64,000 nt of DNA from Bacteroidales bacterium (GCA_017620015.1 JAFZRE010000015.1:62001-126000), one strand, 5' to 3'; shown: positions 1 to 9,641, numbered from the stretch's first letter. Made by a program: numbers and translations. Notes: generated from the sequence alone by a model not told the origin.

Positions 1-2033
1 TATTCGATTAGGATGGTCAATGTTGGGAGTGGATGCGCAAACTTCATTAAATACACAGGAGCAAGCACAGGACTTGTTGCAAAACTAACTTCAACTAATG
101 AATTCCATACAGGAGATCAAATGGAATATGTTGGTTATACAACAATAGAAAACAATGTTGTTACAAGTGAAACTATTTCGCAAGTTCAAACAGAAAACCA
201 AGACTTTATTTTTGAATTTGCATATACATTTGCTCCGGATGTCGAAACATTAGATGCTACTGATATTACTGGTGCGACGGCCTCTCTCTATGGAGAAATA
301 ACAACAAATGCAGATTCTATTATAAGTGAAAAAGGATTTTTTTATGGAATAGATGAAAACGAACTTATCAATCATGTTATTGCGGATAGTAACTTTAATG
401 TGACATTGACGGACTTGCTAGTTAATACTACATATTATTACAAAGCTTATGTTACATATAGCACAGATACTATATATGGTGAAACAAGAAGTTTTAGAAC
501 TCGTGGAAATACACTTAATGAGTATGAATTTGTAGACCTTGGTCTGCCGAGTGGCAAATCTTGGGCAACTTGCAATGTAGGAGCCAATAACCCTGAAGAA
601 TTTGGAAATTATTATGCTTGGGGAGAAATATCTGTCAAAGACGAATATTCTTGGGATAATTACATATATGGAAGTGCAACATATGATGAAACTTATCAAT
701 CATATACGGATGTTCACATCACAAAATACAATAACGTTTCATCGTGGGGAAGTGTTGACAATATATACACGCTAGAAGATTCCGATGATGTCGCAAATTT
801 AACAAGAGGTACAGGATGGAGAATTCCAACTAAAGAAGAAATTGATGAGCTAAAAGATAACTGTACTTGGACATGGACAACTATTAATGATGTTTATGGT
901 TATCTTGTAACAGGTCCAAATGAGAATTCTATTTCCTTCCTGCTGCTGGTTACGGAGGTTCGGACATTAATCAAAATGAATATGGTATTTATTGGTCTAG
1001 CTCTCTTAACGACGAAAGTGTTAGTTATGGATTAGGTGCAGCGGGTGCGTACAATCTTTATTTTTCTTCATCCAACATAACTATACGCGCAACTTTTCGT
1101 GTATATGGATTTTCTATTCGTCCTATATGCAACGAAAATTCAGAAACACCGCATTTGCCTAATGTTACAACAACAGCTGTCAACAAAATAACAGATGTGT
1201 CCGCATTTTCGGGTGGAAATATTACATACGATGGCGGTGCAACAGTTACGGCGCGTGGCGTTTGTTGGAGTACAACACAATATCCAACCATTAGTGACAA
1301 CCATACATCAGACGGTATTTGTTATGGTGAATTTACCAGCAGTATCTCCGGGTTAATCGCAGGACAAACTTATTATGCTCGTGCTTACGCCACTAATAGG
1401 GCTGGTACCGCTTATGGTGAGCAATTTTGTTTTACAACATCATCTGTACATAACGAAAATGGAGGAACTTTAAACGAACATGAATATATTAATTTAGGAT
1501 TGCCTAGCGGTACTTTATGGGCTACATGTAATGTTGGCGCAAATGTCCAAACAGACTTTGGAAACTATTATGCGTGGGCAGAAACATCTCCTAAAAACAG
1601 ATACGAAGAAAGCAATTACTCGCTATATTATAACAATCACTATACAAGTTACAATAATTTTGACCAGATGACACAACTACAATTCTCCAATGATGCCGCT
1701 ACAGTAAACTGGGGGTATGGCTGGAGAACGCCAACATACGAAGAAATTAATGAACTTGTAACATCGTGTACGTGGACTTGGACAACTATTAACAATGTTA
1801 CTGGAAGTCTGGTTACAGGGCCTAACGGCAACACTATTTTTCTTCCTGCTGCTGGTCATTATTATGAAACAAACACTCCGTGGTATGGAACGGCAGGATG
1901 CTATTGGTCAAGTACAATTAAAGACGATTATGAATATTCTTATGTTTGGACACTTTACTTTAATTCTGAAGGTAGTAACACTAGCGAATCTTGGAGAGTT
2001 TGCGGGTTAATTGTTAGACCTGTACGTCAATAA
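1..2033 (+). pseudogene. FISUMP-domain surface protein, 5-prime truncated by window edge, one frameshift
   Basis: The frame is open from base 1, so the true start probably lies upstream; the ATG at 13 is only the first one visible. Two copies of a fibronectin-III-like domain followed by a FISUMP domain (Fibrobacter succinogenes major paralogous type) can be read: domains at about 235-500 and 517-1130, then 1155-1440 and 1465-2030. Each FISUMP copy carries LGLPSG, WATCNVGAN and FGNYYAW. The reading frame breaks at the T run at 932-934: adding one T restores an uninterrupted protein to the TAA at 2031-2033, and the parallel site in copy 2 has the longer T run. It may be a real pseudogene, a slippage variant or a sequencing error. 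Such proteins are usually exported or surface bound in Bacteroidetes; its role is unknown. Confidence 0.75.
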
Positions 2034-2058
2034 CAAATAGATACTTGCAAACTAGATA

Positions 2059-2085
2059 AAAAGGACGGTGCAATGCCGTCCTTTT
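2059..2085 (+). terminator. intrinsic terminator after the FISUMP gene
   Basis: A perfect 10-bp stem (AAAAGGACGG with CCGTCCTTTT) and a 7-base loop lie 26 bases after the stop codon. The 3-prime arm ends in four T. Confidence 0.85.
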
Positions 2086-2132
2086 CTATCATTTACCAAT
2101 CATCTTACATTTCCCATATTTTGCACAAAAAA

Positions 2133-2164
2133 TTTGCAATCCTCAATATATTTGACGATATTTG
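2133..2164 (+). promoter_or_regulatory. possible Bacteroidetes-type promoter for the acyl-CoA dehydrogenase gene
   Basis: TTTG at 2133-2136 is followed 20 bases later by GATATTTG at 2157-2164, close to the -33/-7 pattern TTTG and TAnnTTTG. A second -7-like TATATTTG lies at 2147-2154. The leader to the ATG would be about 60 bases. Confidence 0.4.
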
Positions 2165-2229
2165 CACTTCGATAAGAAAAGTGTAATTTTCGCAAAGTGT
2201 AATTATAAATAATTAAAAATAAAGAAATT

Positions 2230-3372
2230 ATGTTTCAATTTTTCACAGAAGATCAGAAGATGTTGCAGACGGTAGTCCGCGAATTCGTTGAACAGAAAAT
2301 AGCTCCACACGCAGCAGAATGGGACGCAGAAGACAAATGCCCGGTAGAACTCTGGCCAGAACTCGGACAGATGGGTATACTCGGTTGCTTTGTTCCGCAG
2401 CAGTACGGCGGCGTTGGTCTCGGACTTACCGAAAGAGCAATCATAATAGAAGAAGTTTCGCGCTACTCGGCTGGCCTCGGTATTGCAATAATGACACACG
2501 ACCTCGGCGTTGCCGCTATCCTCAACTGGGGTACCGAAGAGCAGAAGCAGAAATATTTGCCCGAACTTTGCGCAGGAACAAAGGTTGGCGGTCTTTCGGC
2601 AACCGAACCTACTGGAGGTTCTGACCTTGGAAACCAGGGCACAACAATCGACAAGACCGATACAGGTTTTGTTGTTAATGGCCGTAAGTGCTTCATTACC
2701 AACTCACACATTGCAAATGTAAATGTAATTATCGGTTGCAGCGGTGTAAATGAAAAGGGACGCAAGATATTGAGCGCAGTAATCGTTCCGCCCGAGACCC
2801 CAGGTTTGACACCAGGTCGCGAAGAACACAAACTCGGTCTCAAGGGTTCGGTAACTGGCGAAGTTATCCTCAACGATGTTAAGATTGGTGACGACTGCAT
2901 GCTCAGCAAGGTTGGCGACGGTATGAAGGTTGCAATGCACACTATCGGACACTTCGGTCGTTCGGGTATGGCAGCTATCGCAACTGGCGTTCTCAAGGCT
3001 TGCCTCGAAGATGGTATCAAGTTCGCAAAGGAACGCGTTGTTTATGGAAAGCCTCTCACAGCATTGCAGGCTATCCAGTTCCTCATTGCCGAGAACAAGG
3101 TTGAATACGAAGCAGCAGAAAATATGCTTTTCAACGCAACAGCAATCTACGACCGCGGCACAGAATGTGTTCCCGATGTTGCAGCAGCTAAGTTGTATGC
3201 TTCGGAAGCAGCAATCCGTGCAGCAAAGCGCACCATCGAACTTATGGGTGGCTACGGCGTAATCAACGAATACGCAGCTGGCAGATATATGCGCGACGCT
3301 CTCGCAATCGTTCCATCGGGTGGTACTTCAGAAATCATGAAGATAATCATCGCTGGAGGTTTGACAAGATAA
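2230..3372 (+). CDS. acyl-CoA dehydrogenase family protein
   Basis: 380 residues, the usual length for FAD-dependent acyl-CoA dehydrogenases, which make 2-enoyl-CoA and pass electrons to ETF. The mid-domain substrate/FAD motif SATEPTGGSDLGN and the C-terminal GGTSEIMKIIIAG are clear. The short-chain type catalytic Glu (YEGTSEI) is replaced by Gly here (PSGGTSEI), and the alternative helix-G position of long-chain and isovaleryl enzymes (ER) reads GR (HFGRSGMA). The catalytic base is therefore uncertain. It is a single-gene unit with its own leader and terminator. Codon use is more GC-rich and regular than in the glycan locus, which suggests a well-expressed housekeeping gene. The substrate cannot be told. 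Confidence 0.93.
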   Translation: MFQFFTEDQKMLQTVVREFVEQKIAPHAAEWDAEDKCPVELWPELGQMGILGCFVPQQYGGVGLGLTERAIIIEEVSRYSAGLGIAIMTHDLGVAAILNWGTEEQKQKYLPELCAGTKVGGLSATEPTGGSDLGNQGTTIDKTDTGFVVNGRKCFITNSHIANVNVIIGCSGVNEKGRKILSAVIVPPETPGLTPGREEHKLGLKGSVTGEVILNDVKIGDDCMLSKVGDGMKVAMHTIGHFGRSGMAAIATGVLKACLEDGIKFAKERVVYGKPLTALQAIQFLIAENKVEYEAAENMLFNATAIYDRGTECVPDVAAAKLYASEAAIRAAKRTIELMGGYGVINEYAAGRYMRDALAIVPSGGTSEIMKIIIAGGLTR

Positions 3373-3381
3373 ACTCTACTG

Positions 3382-3410
3382 GGAGAGGCATTTCGCCTCT
3401 CCTATTTTTT
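3382..3410 (+). terminator. intrinsic terminator after the acyl-CoA dehydrogenase gene
   Basis: An 8-bp stem GGAGAGGC/GCCTCTCC with a 5-base loop is followed by TATTTTTT. Confidence 0.9.
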
Positions 3411-3457
3411 ACCTTTATCAGAAAAATAATAAGATAACACATTAAAAACAAGATAAT

Positions 3458-4804
3458 ATGCTTTTAGACATTACCGAAACCACAATGCCGCTATGGGCAA
3501 GCATCCCGTTCGTTCTGATGCTCCTCATGATTGCAGTATGCCCGTTGATACACAAGATGGAACACTGGTGGGAGAAAAACCTTAACAAACTGCTCGTTTC
3601 GCTGATTCTCGGAACTCCAGTAGCAATTTTCTTGATAATAAACGGAATGACACATGGTCTTGAACACCAGTTGCTGTTCGACTACATACCTTTTATTATA
3701 TTATTAGGTTCGCTGTTTGTGATTACCGGCGGTATCCACCTGAAAGGCGACATCGAAGCAACGCCGAAAGTCAATACCTTGTTCCTAGGACTTGGTGCAA
3801 TACTGGCATCAATAATGGGAACCACAGGTGCAGCAATGCTTCTTATCCGCCCCGTAATCCGCACAAATGCTGAACGTAAGTACAAGGTACACACCATATT
3901 GTTCTTCATCGCCTGCGTAGCAAACTGCGGTGGACTTCTCACGCCACTTGGTGACCCGCCACTGTTCCTGCTCTACCTGCGCGGTGCCGACTTCACTTGG
4001 TTCCTACACCTGGTTCCCGAATGGGCATTTACCAACATTGTGCTACTGCTCATATATTTCATCCTTGACACGCACTACTACAAGAAGGAAAATCCTGCCG
4101 ACATTATGCTCGACAAGACCTTGAAGCAGCCTATCAGACTCGAAGGCAAACTCAACTTCCTCTGGCTGGCAGGCGTTGTTGCTTCGGTAGCTTTCATCAA
4201 TGCAGGTACAATCCCAGCAATGGGCGAAGAAGACGCTCCGATGTGGATTAAGTTCCTCCGCGAGTTTGTTCTTGTGGTACTTATAATATTGTCGCTCCTT
4301 ACAACCAAGAAGCAGGTTCGCACAGACAACAAGTACTCGTGGACACCGATTATCGAAGTTGCAGTATTGTTCCTCGGCATCTTCACCACTATGGTTCCGA
4401 CAATGATGTACCTGAAGGCAAACGCAGCATCATGGGGACTCGACTCGCCGTGGCAGTTCTACTACCTCACCGGCGCAATGAGTTCCTTCCTCGACAACGC
4501 ACCTACAGCACTTGCATTCCACGGTGTAGCATCAGGACTTACACCCGATACCGTTGCCGCAATAGGCGGAAACATCGTTGCCGACATTCCAGAAATACTG
4601 TTGAAGGCTATTTCGGTTGGTGCAGTATTCTTTGGTGCAATGACCTACATTGGCAACGGACCTAACTTTATGGTTAAGTCAATCGCAGAAGAAAACGGAA
4701 TCAAGATGCCGTCGTTCTTCGGATATATGATTAAGTTCTCGTTGATTATCTTATTGCCAGTTTATGTACTGACACAGGTAATATTCTTATGGCTGCTGGC
4801 ATAG
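3458..4804 (+). CDS. nhaD: NhaD-type sodium:proton antiporter (ion transporter superfamily)
   Basis: 448 residues with about 11-12 hydrophobic segments across the whole length. The loop GGLLTPLGDPPLFLLYLRG at about residues 157-175 is typical of NhaD/ArsB-type members of the ion transporter superfamily. A second conserved region with SSFLDNAPTALAFH lies near residue 345, and GNGPNFMVKS near residue 405. It probably exchanges Na+ for H+ across the inner membrane. It is a single-gene unit between two terminators, with codon use like the acyl-CoA dehydrogenase and unlike the glycan locus. A carboxylate transporter of the same superfamily is the main alternative. Confidence 0.85.
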   Translation: MLLDITETTMPLWASIPFVLMLLMIAVCPLIHKMEHWWEKNLNKLLVSLILGTPVAIFLIINGMTHGLEHQLLFDYIPFIILLGSLFVITGGIHLKGDIEATPKVNTLFLGLGAILASIMGTTGAAMLLIRPVIRTNAERKYKVHTILFFIACVANCGGLLTPLGDPPLFLLYLRGADFTWFLHLVPEWAFTNIVLLLIYFILDTHYYKKENPADIMLDKTLKQPIRLEGKLNFLWLAGVVASVAFINAGTIPAMGEEDAPMWIKFLREFVLVVLIILSLLTTKKQVRTDNKYSWTPIIEVAVLFLGIFTTMVPTMMYLKANAASWGLDSPWQFYYLTGAMSSFLDNAPTALAFHGVASGLTPDTVAAIGGNIVADIPEILLKAISVGAVFFGAMTYIGNGPNFMVKSIAEENGIKMPSFFGYMIKFSLIILLPVYVLTQVIFLWLLA

Positions 4805-4826
4805 GGAAACAATAAATAAACCTACT

Positions 4827-4865
4827 AAAAATGGGTTGTCCAAAAATTTCGGGCAACCCATTTTT
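4827..4865. terminator. strong bidirectional terminator between convergent genes
   Basis: A 15-bp stem (one G-T pair) with A-run and T-run arms and a 9-base loop. Read on either strand it gives a GC-containing hairpin followed by T5, so it can stop the antiporter transcript and the minus-strand locus ending at 4931. Confidence 0.9.
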
Positions 4866-4887
4866 ATTTCAACAGTAGCATAGCGCA

Positions 4888-4912
4888 CAACTTTTTCAAG
4901 GGAGTTTTGAAA
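4888..4912. repeat. 25-bp direct repeat, copy downstream of ATPase gene 1
   Basis: This 25-base stretch is identical to 6389-6413. The two copies bracket the ATPase gene at 4931-6262 in direct orientation. Confidence 0.85.
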
Positions 4913-4930
4913 TTATTCCAACAAACTGCC

Positions 4931-6262
4931 TCAATATTTTCCTTGCATCAAAAATGCCGTATAAAACGGTAATGTCAAGAACTTTTCTTGCCTACCTATA
5001 TTATAATCTCCAAATTTAAGGCATTCTTCAACATGATACTTTTCCGGATGGTTCAGTATTGTTTTGGCACTCTTTGCATTTCCGCTAGTTGACTTCACCT
5101 CCACAAGTGTACATTTGCCCTTGTAGCGTATCACAAAGTCGATCTCCAAACCCGAATCCTTGCGATAGTAATACAACTTACGACCCATCTTTACTAAAAA
5201 ATCAGCCATGAGGTTCTCAAAAATTGCACCTTTGTAACCATACAAATTGCCATGCAGAATATCAAACTGGACACCATCCTCAAGCATCGACACGAACAAA
5301 CCCATATCGCACATATAAACCTTGAAAACATCTGCTATCGCATTGCCATCAAGCGGAAGTTCGGTAATAGTAATATTGTAGCATCTACTGATTATTCCAG
5401 CATCTTCTATCCACTGCAAACAGCCAGCATACTTTGCCGCTGTCGAGCCCTTCTTCAATATAGAGTACTGAAACTTTTTGTTTTCCTTGGCGAGCTGCTT
5501 AGGAATCGATTCAAAGCATTCCCGAATAAGCGACTTGTCGGCAGCCGTAGAATACTTTACCATATCATCCTTGTATGAATTTACAATATTTCGTTGCAGT
5601 TCAAGGACAACATTCATAAGATGCGTTTTCACGAACTCGCTAACAACCCTAGGCATTCCGCCCACCACGGCATACTGCAAAAGCAAACTTCGGAAGCGAT
5701 TATGCAAAGGCAGCGGTACTGGAATTTCATGATTTACACAATCGTCCACAGCCTGTATAATTTCATCCGTGATTCCATTTGCCCACAGAAACTCCTCGAA
5801 GTCGAGCGGATACATATCGATAACCGTTTCATAGCCAACTGGTATTGAAACAGGTTCGCTTCGATAGCCCTCAAGCCCCAACAACGACCCAGTACAAATG
5901 ACATCGTAACGGCCATCGAGTTTGAAAAACTTCAAGGCAGTGCGAGCCTTCGGGCATTCCTGAATCTCATCCAGTATGATGCAGGTATTTTTAGGCACAA
6001 AAACAACTTCGTTGCCCAAGGCAGCAGTGATATACATCACAATCTTATCAACCTCGAGCGACCCGGAAAAAATCTGCGAAAATTCTGGATTTTCAAAAAA
6101 ATTCAGATAGATAACATTCTTATAGTTTTTCCTAGCAAAATCAACCACCGAGAATGTTTTTCCGCACTGACGACATCCCTTAACCACAAGCGGATTATGA
6201 TTCTCGGCTTGCTTCCATTGCAACAATTTCTGCTCTATTTTACGTCTAAGCATACAACTCAT
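4931..6262 (-). CDS. solitary ATP-binding protein, AAA_14 plus DUF4143 type (ATPase 1)
   Basis: 443 residues. Walker A GCRQCGKT at residues 29-36 and Walker B ILDEIQE at about 96-102 mark the AAA domain. The C-terminal third carries GLEIDFVI followed by LVEVKS, the D...ExK arrangement of PD-(D/E)XK nuclease folds seen in DUF4143 proteins. Start ATG is at 6262; a second ATG three codons on (MLRRKIEQ) is equally possible. The family is widespread and multi-copy in Bacteroidetes and its function is unknown. The gene stands alone, has its own promoter inside a repeat array and is bracketed by a 25-bp direct repeat. This suggests an inserted accessory unit, not a glycan enzyme. Confidence 0.88.
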   Translation of the reverse strand: MSCMLRRKIEQKLLQWKQAENHNPLVVKGCRQCGKTFSVVDFARKNYKNVIYLNFFENPEFSQIFSGSLEVDKIVMYITAALGNEVVFVPKNTCIILDEIQECPKARTALKFFKLDGRYDVICTGSLLGLEGYRSEPVSIPVGYETVIDMYPLDFEEFLWANGITDEIIQAVDDCVNHEIPVPLPLHNRFRSLLLQYAVVGGMPRVVSEFVKTHLMNVVLELQRNIVNSYKDDMVKYSTAADKSLIRECFESIPKQLAKENKKFQYSILKKGSTAAKYAGCLQWIEDAGIISRCYNITITELPLDGNAIADVFKVYMCDMGLFVSMLEDGVQFDILHGNLYGYKGAIFENLMADFLVKMGRKLYYYRKDSGLEIDFVIRYKGKCTLVEVKSTSGNAKSAKTILNHPEKYHVEECLKFGDYNIGRQEKFLTLPFYTAFLMQGKY

Positions 6263-6283
6263 TATTTTTCAATAAATTCGCTG

Positions 6284-6317
6284 CAAATATAAAACTTTTT
6301 CAAACGACTTTTTCAAA
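6284..6317 (-). promoter_or_regulatory. promoter of ATPase 1
   Basis: On the minus strand TATATTTG (6284-6291) fits the -7 element TAnnTTTG. TTTG elements upstream at 6301-6304 and 6314-6317 lie inside the repeat array; the second is 22 bases away. Confidence 0.55.
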
Positions 6318-6413
6318 AAAATTACAACTTTTTCAAGGGACTTTTTCCAGAAGCAATAACTTTTTCAAACGACTTTTTCAAGAAATTGCAACTTTTTCAA
6401 GGGAGTTTTGAAA
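6293..6413. repeat. AACTTTTTCAA repeat array upstream of ATPase 1
   Basis: Two imperfect copies of a unit of roughly 60 bases (about 6293-6352 and 6359-6413). Each holds three ACTTTTTCAA-type motifs spaced 13 to 25 bases apart. The last 25 bases recur exactly at 4888-4912 beyond the gene. The array covers the probable -33 region, so it could bind a regulator. Confidence 0.75.
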
Positions 6414-6484
6414 AACATGCAAGCCCTATCCCAAGAAATAAGCCGCATTTACCGAATGACGATTTACGATTTTTTGCGGTGCAA

Positions 6485-6541
6485 CATTGCAATCGGCGCA
6501 ATGCATTGCAATCGGCGCAAATCATTGCAATCGGCGCAAAT
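6485..6541. repeat. 19-bp tandem repeat, three copies
   Basis: Three consecutive 19-base units beginning CATTGCAATCGGCGCAA (6485-6503, 6504-6522, 6523-6541) with a partial fourth. It sits in the 300-base gap 6414-6713, which has no gene I can support. Confidence 0.8.
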
Positions 6542-6581
6542 CATTGCGCCGCTACAATCATTGAATTTTTGAACCTTGTAC

Positions 6582-6601
6582 GGTCGCGGCGCGCCACGAC
6601 C
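6582..6601. repeat. GC-rich near-palindrome (REP-like)
   Basis: GGTCGCGGCGCGCCACGACC reads almost the same on both strands (one mismatched pair). It is strikingly GC-rich in an AT-rich intergenic region. Its form is that of a dispersed intergenic palindrome; whether it occurs elsewhere in the genome cannot be seen here. Confidence 0.6.
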
Positions 6602-6713
6602 ACTACAACTTTGCACCTTGAACCTCCTTACCACCTCCGCCAACTGCCGAGCACCTTCGCGACGGGAATATTTGGAGGTGTTTATTGAGTGGCAGGAAAG
6701 AGAACAATTCGTT

Positions 6714-8579
6714 TCAAGCATGTATTAGCACTTCTCTTTTTCCCAATATCCCTTCAATCCTCTCAACAGGATCAATTACATTACCATTTTCGTCAACGAC
6801 AGCAACTCCTCCATCAACAAAATCCGTCTTCCATTTCACCACATCAGCATATTCTTCCCTACAATTCCACAAATACGGAGCTGTTAATATTCCTAATTTA
6901 AAAATCTCATAAAAACCTTCTGGAGAATACAAATCGGGTATGCTTCGTTCCAACATACCAACAATATTCTTTATCTTTGAATACATGACATCACAACGCC
7001 TTTGAACATCATCTTCAAAAGACATATCAAATCCATTACGACGCTTACACTCCCTATATGCATCCAATGATGAAATTGCAATCTGAATACTTTCGTTTAT
7101 AAATTCTGGAGTTGCTAATTTAACAGCTTCACAATATGATACGACATGGACAATATCTGGGCTATTAGGATTATCCGGCTCAATGTCATCCATCATAGCA
7201 GTTACCGAAGCCAACTGTATCTTTGCCTTTTCCAAATCAGGCGAAAAATAGTCTAGCCCTGCTCTAGGCTGAAGATATACCACAAAATTTTCACACTCCA
7301 ATTCCCGAACTAGTTTTATCAATGTCCTTGCCTTAGCCAAATCCTGTACACCCCAAGTGTATTTGGGCGTATTTAACATAGTTTGAACGACGAAATGGCG
7401 AATTCCCATCTTCTTGGCAGCCTTGGCAGCCAAATATCCTGACAAAATATATGTATAATCATCACCGCCCCTAAATGCAAAATGGTGAGGGACATTTGCC
7501 TCCAAAGGTTTTTCTGTTTTAGCTATATATTTTACAGTATCAAAATGCTGCTTAAGATTATCCTTAACACTATATGCGCCCCTGCCATCAAGTTCATTGA
7601 ACCACCAAAACGAAAGTGCGTGCCACGAAATATTTATTGTCTTTTCGTACATCTCTGCCAATTGCCTAATATCTTTCGTCCCTGCGTATGTGCGGACAAG
7701 CATTGGCCGTGCAGCTTTCCAGACTTCATAGTAATCAGACTCAGAATTAAGCGGAACCCCTCCTCCATTATGTTTTTCGCCCCATTCTTCTCCAAAATTA
7801 GATTGAGTAAGTTGAGATGTTCCTATCGAAATAACATCCAAGTACTTTGTTTCCGCCAAAGTTTTGAGCCACGACACAAACTCTTTCTTCGCTTCATTGT
7901 AATTAGGATTATATGGTCCTGCATGCACTCTAATTAACGGCAAATTCGTATATTTCCTATTATTCACAATTCGTTCAGCTACAGTATCGTTTATTGTGCC
8001 GTAATTAGGATATGTCCCACGATATATTGGTTTCTGGAACTTATAATCACCATTCTTTAATAATTCCGAAGCAAATGCGAACCTGTCATCATCATATTTT
8101 GATGAACTTAACACCGAACTTGAAATGAGATAATCAGGCACACCTAATTTCTTGAGAGATTCCAATCTTGTTTCATCCCCCCAGAATGTTAATATGTCTC
8201 CTCCGTATTCCTGCCTAATAAGTTCACACGACTGGGGCAAACCTGCAAAATATATTTGTCGCAATGATCCTTCCTGAAAGTCAAAGCACTTCTTTTCTTT
8301 TAGCAGATGATATGTCCTGCCGAAAGACAATTGAGCATCATTCGGGTCCAATCGATAACTAAAACCCAACCTCGTAATTTTATTTTCCTTTATCCACTTT
8401 ACAAGGACTTGCACATTGTCGTTCCTATTGATTTCCTCTATTGCCTTTGATACCAATTCATCTGCATAAAAAACCTTATATCCGCAATCCTGCAGCATCT
8501 TACCTGCATTATAGATACCCAGAGTATGTACATCATTATACGGATGAACCAAACCAAATATTTCGTCTCTGCCCAACAT
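6714..8579 (-). CDS. B12-binding protein with glutamate mutase-like C-terminal region
   Basis: 621 residues from the ATG at 8579, which overlaps the previous stop as TGATG; a GTG one codon upstream is the alternative. The N-terminus has the cobalamin lower-ligand motif D-x-H-x-x-G (D16, H18, G21 in NDVHTLGIYNAG), as in glutamate, methylmalonyl and related mutases. The C-terminal two thirds, with NVPHHFAFRGGDD, LAAKAAKKMGIRHFVVQ and VVSYCEAVKLATPEF, looks like a TIM-barrel of the methylaspartate mutase E type, but I judge this by pattern only. If so, both subunits of a B12 carbon-skeleton mutase are fused. It is the last gene of the locus and coupled to an opine dehydrogenase-like gene. A role in making an unusual amino acid for the glycan is inference. 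Confidence 0.7.
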   Translation of the reverse strand: MLGRDEIFGLVHPYNDVHTLGIYNAGKMLQDCGYKVFYADELVSKAIEEINRNDNVQVLVKWIKENKITRLGFSYRLDPNDAQLSFGRTYHLLKEKKCFDFQEGSLRQIYFAGLPQSCELIRQEYGGDILTFWGDETRLESLKKLGVPDYLISSSVLSSSKYDDDRFAFASELLKNGDYKFQKPIYRGTYPNYGTINDTVAERIVNNRKYTNLPLIRVHAGPYNPNYNEAKKEFVSWLKTLAETKYLDVISIGTSQLTQSNFGEEWGEKHNGGGVPLNSESDYYEVWKAARPMLVRTYAGTKDIRQLAEMYEKTINISWHALSFWWFNELDGRGAYSVKDNLKQHFDTVKYIAKTEKPLEANVPHHFAFRGGDDYTYILSGYLAAKAAKKMGIRHFVVQTMLNTPKYTWGVQDLAKARTLIKLVRELECENFVVYLQPRAGLDYFSPDLEKAKIQLASVTAMMDDIEPDNPNSPDIVHVVSYCEAVKLATPEFINESIQIAISSLDAYRECKRRNGFDMSFEDDVQRRCDVMYSKIKNIVGMLERSIPDLYSPEGFYEIFKLGILTAPYLWNCREEYADVVKWKTDFVDGGVAVVDENGNVIDPVERIEGILGKREVLIHA

Positions 8580-9640
8580 CACAAACTATTTACAAAATCA
8601 CTTTTATTCATATTGCATATTCCAACATTTTGCAATGTCCTGCCATTTATTGAAAAATCTCGAGCCAAAAGCGTCTGAGACATCACCAACAAAGAATTCA
8701 GCAATGGCAAATCCAGATTGCATAATTTTCCCAATTCCACCATAGGCAAAATACCAGTAGGAATATCCTCAGTAAGCATTCTACACTCCAACTTATCAGG
8801 AGACATTATCTTGTAATATGCTTTGTTATTCTTTATCTTTTCGCACAATGTCGTTCCCTTTATATCTTTATATGCAAACGAAATCCAATCTTCTATAGAA
8901 TGAAGCCTTAACCCGAATTCTTTGCCAAGCAATAGCCTTTCATTATCTACTTGTTCAAGAAAAGACGCAATATGCGGTGTAATATCATTATAAAAGAAAA
9001 AAGATTGTCCTCGCTCAATCGTTGCGGCATTAAATAAAATTATAGTCGGATGCAATATAGCACCAAAATTCTCCAAGCCCGTCACCAATGAATTCTCTAC
9101 AGCATCAAAGCAATGATATACCTTATTTATCTCATTAGCCACCAATTCTGTATCACAAGAAGGGAAAGCCGACATTAACACATGGCTTTTTACACCGATA
9201 ATATTTACACATCCTTCTGCTAATTTACGGCAAGCATATATAAGGGTCTGACATTCTGCCACATAAATTTTCTTATCCGTATGCGAACGAATACAATTTG
9301 AAAATTCCATTGCTCCCAATGTCCTGCCAGGATTGAGGACAAATATTTGCCCGTCTTCTACATAAGGTGCAATCATCCCGGCGACTGACTTATGAGCATC
9401 GGCAGTTACGGTTATCATTATCAAGTTGGAAAATCCAATTGCCTTACCAATATCGGAAGTAACCAAACTAAGCCGAGCAAGTCCCTTAATCTCTCCTAAC
9501 AGTTCAATATAACCTTGACTATTTAATGCATCTACTTTCTTCTGATTTCTATCGAAAAGACACACTTCGTGACCAAGAAGACTAAAGTGTCCAGCCATTG
9601 CCTGTCCACCATTTCCTGCGCCTATTATGCTTATTCTCAT
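8579..9640 (-). CDS. NAD(P)-dependent octopine/nopaline dehydrogenase-family protein
   Basis: 353 residues. A Rossmann start MRISIIGAGNGGQAMAGH gives the dinucleotide motif G7-x-G9-x-x-G12. The C-terminal domain carries EDIPTGILPMVELGK at 291-305, matching the conserved EDxPxGL/V motif of opine dehydrogenases. These enzymes reductively join an amino acid to a 2-oxo acid; ketopantoate-reductase-like activity is an alternative. It sits between a deacetylase (one base upstream) and the B12 protein (TGATG overlap), so the three are probably translated together. Opine-type substituents such as carboxyethyl amino acids are known on some bacterial glycans, which makes a decoration role plausible but unproven. 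Confidence 0.8.
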   Translation of the reverse strand: MRISIIGAGNGGQAMAGHFSLLGHEVCLFDRNQKKVDALNSQGYIELLGEIKGLARLSLVTSDIGKAIGFSNLIMITVTADAHKSVAGMIAPYVEDGQIFVLNPGRTLGAMEFSNCIRSHTDKKIYVAECQTLIYACRKLAEGCVNIIGVKSHVLMSAFPSCDTELVANEINKVYHCFDAVENSLVTGLENFGAILHPTIILFNAATIERGQSFFFYNDITPHIASFLEQVDNERLLLGKEFGLRLHSIEDWISFAYKDIKGTTLCEKIKNNKAYYKIMSPDKLECRMLTEDIPTGILPMVELGKLCNLDLPLLNSLLVMSQTLLARDFSINGRTLQNVGICNMNKSDFVNSL

Positions 9641-9641
9641 T

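Noticed and set aside
7482..7937. 151-codon plus-strand open frame opposite the B12 gene
   Set aside because: Antisense to a long, motif-bearing gene; composition is that of a shadow frame.
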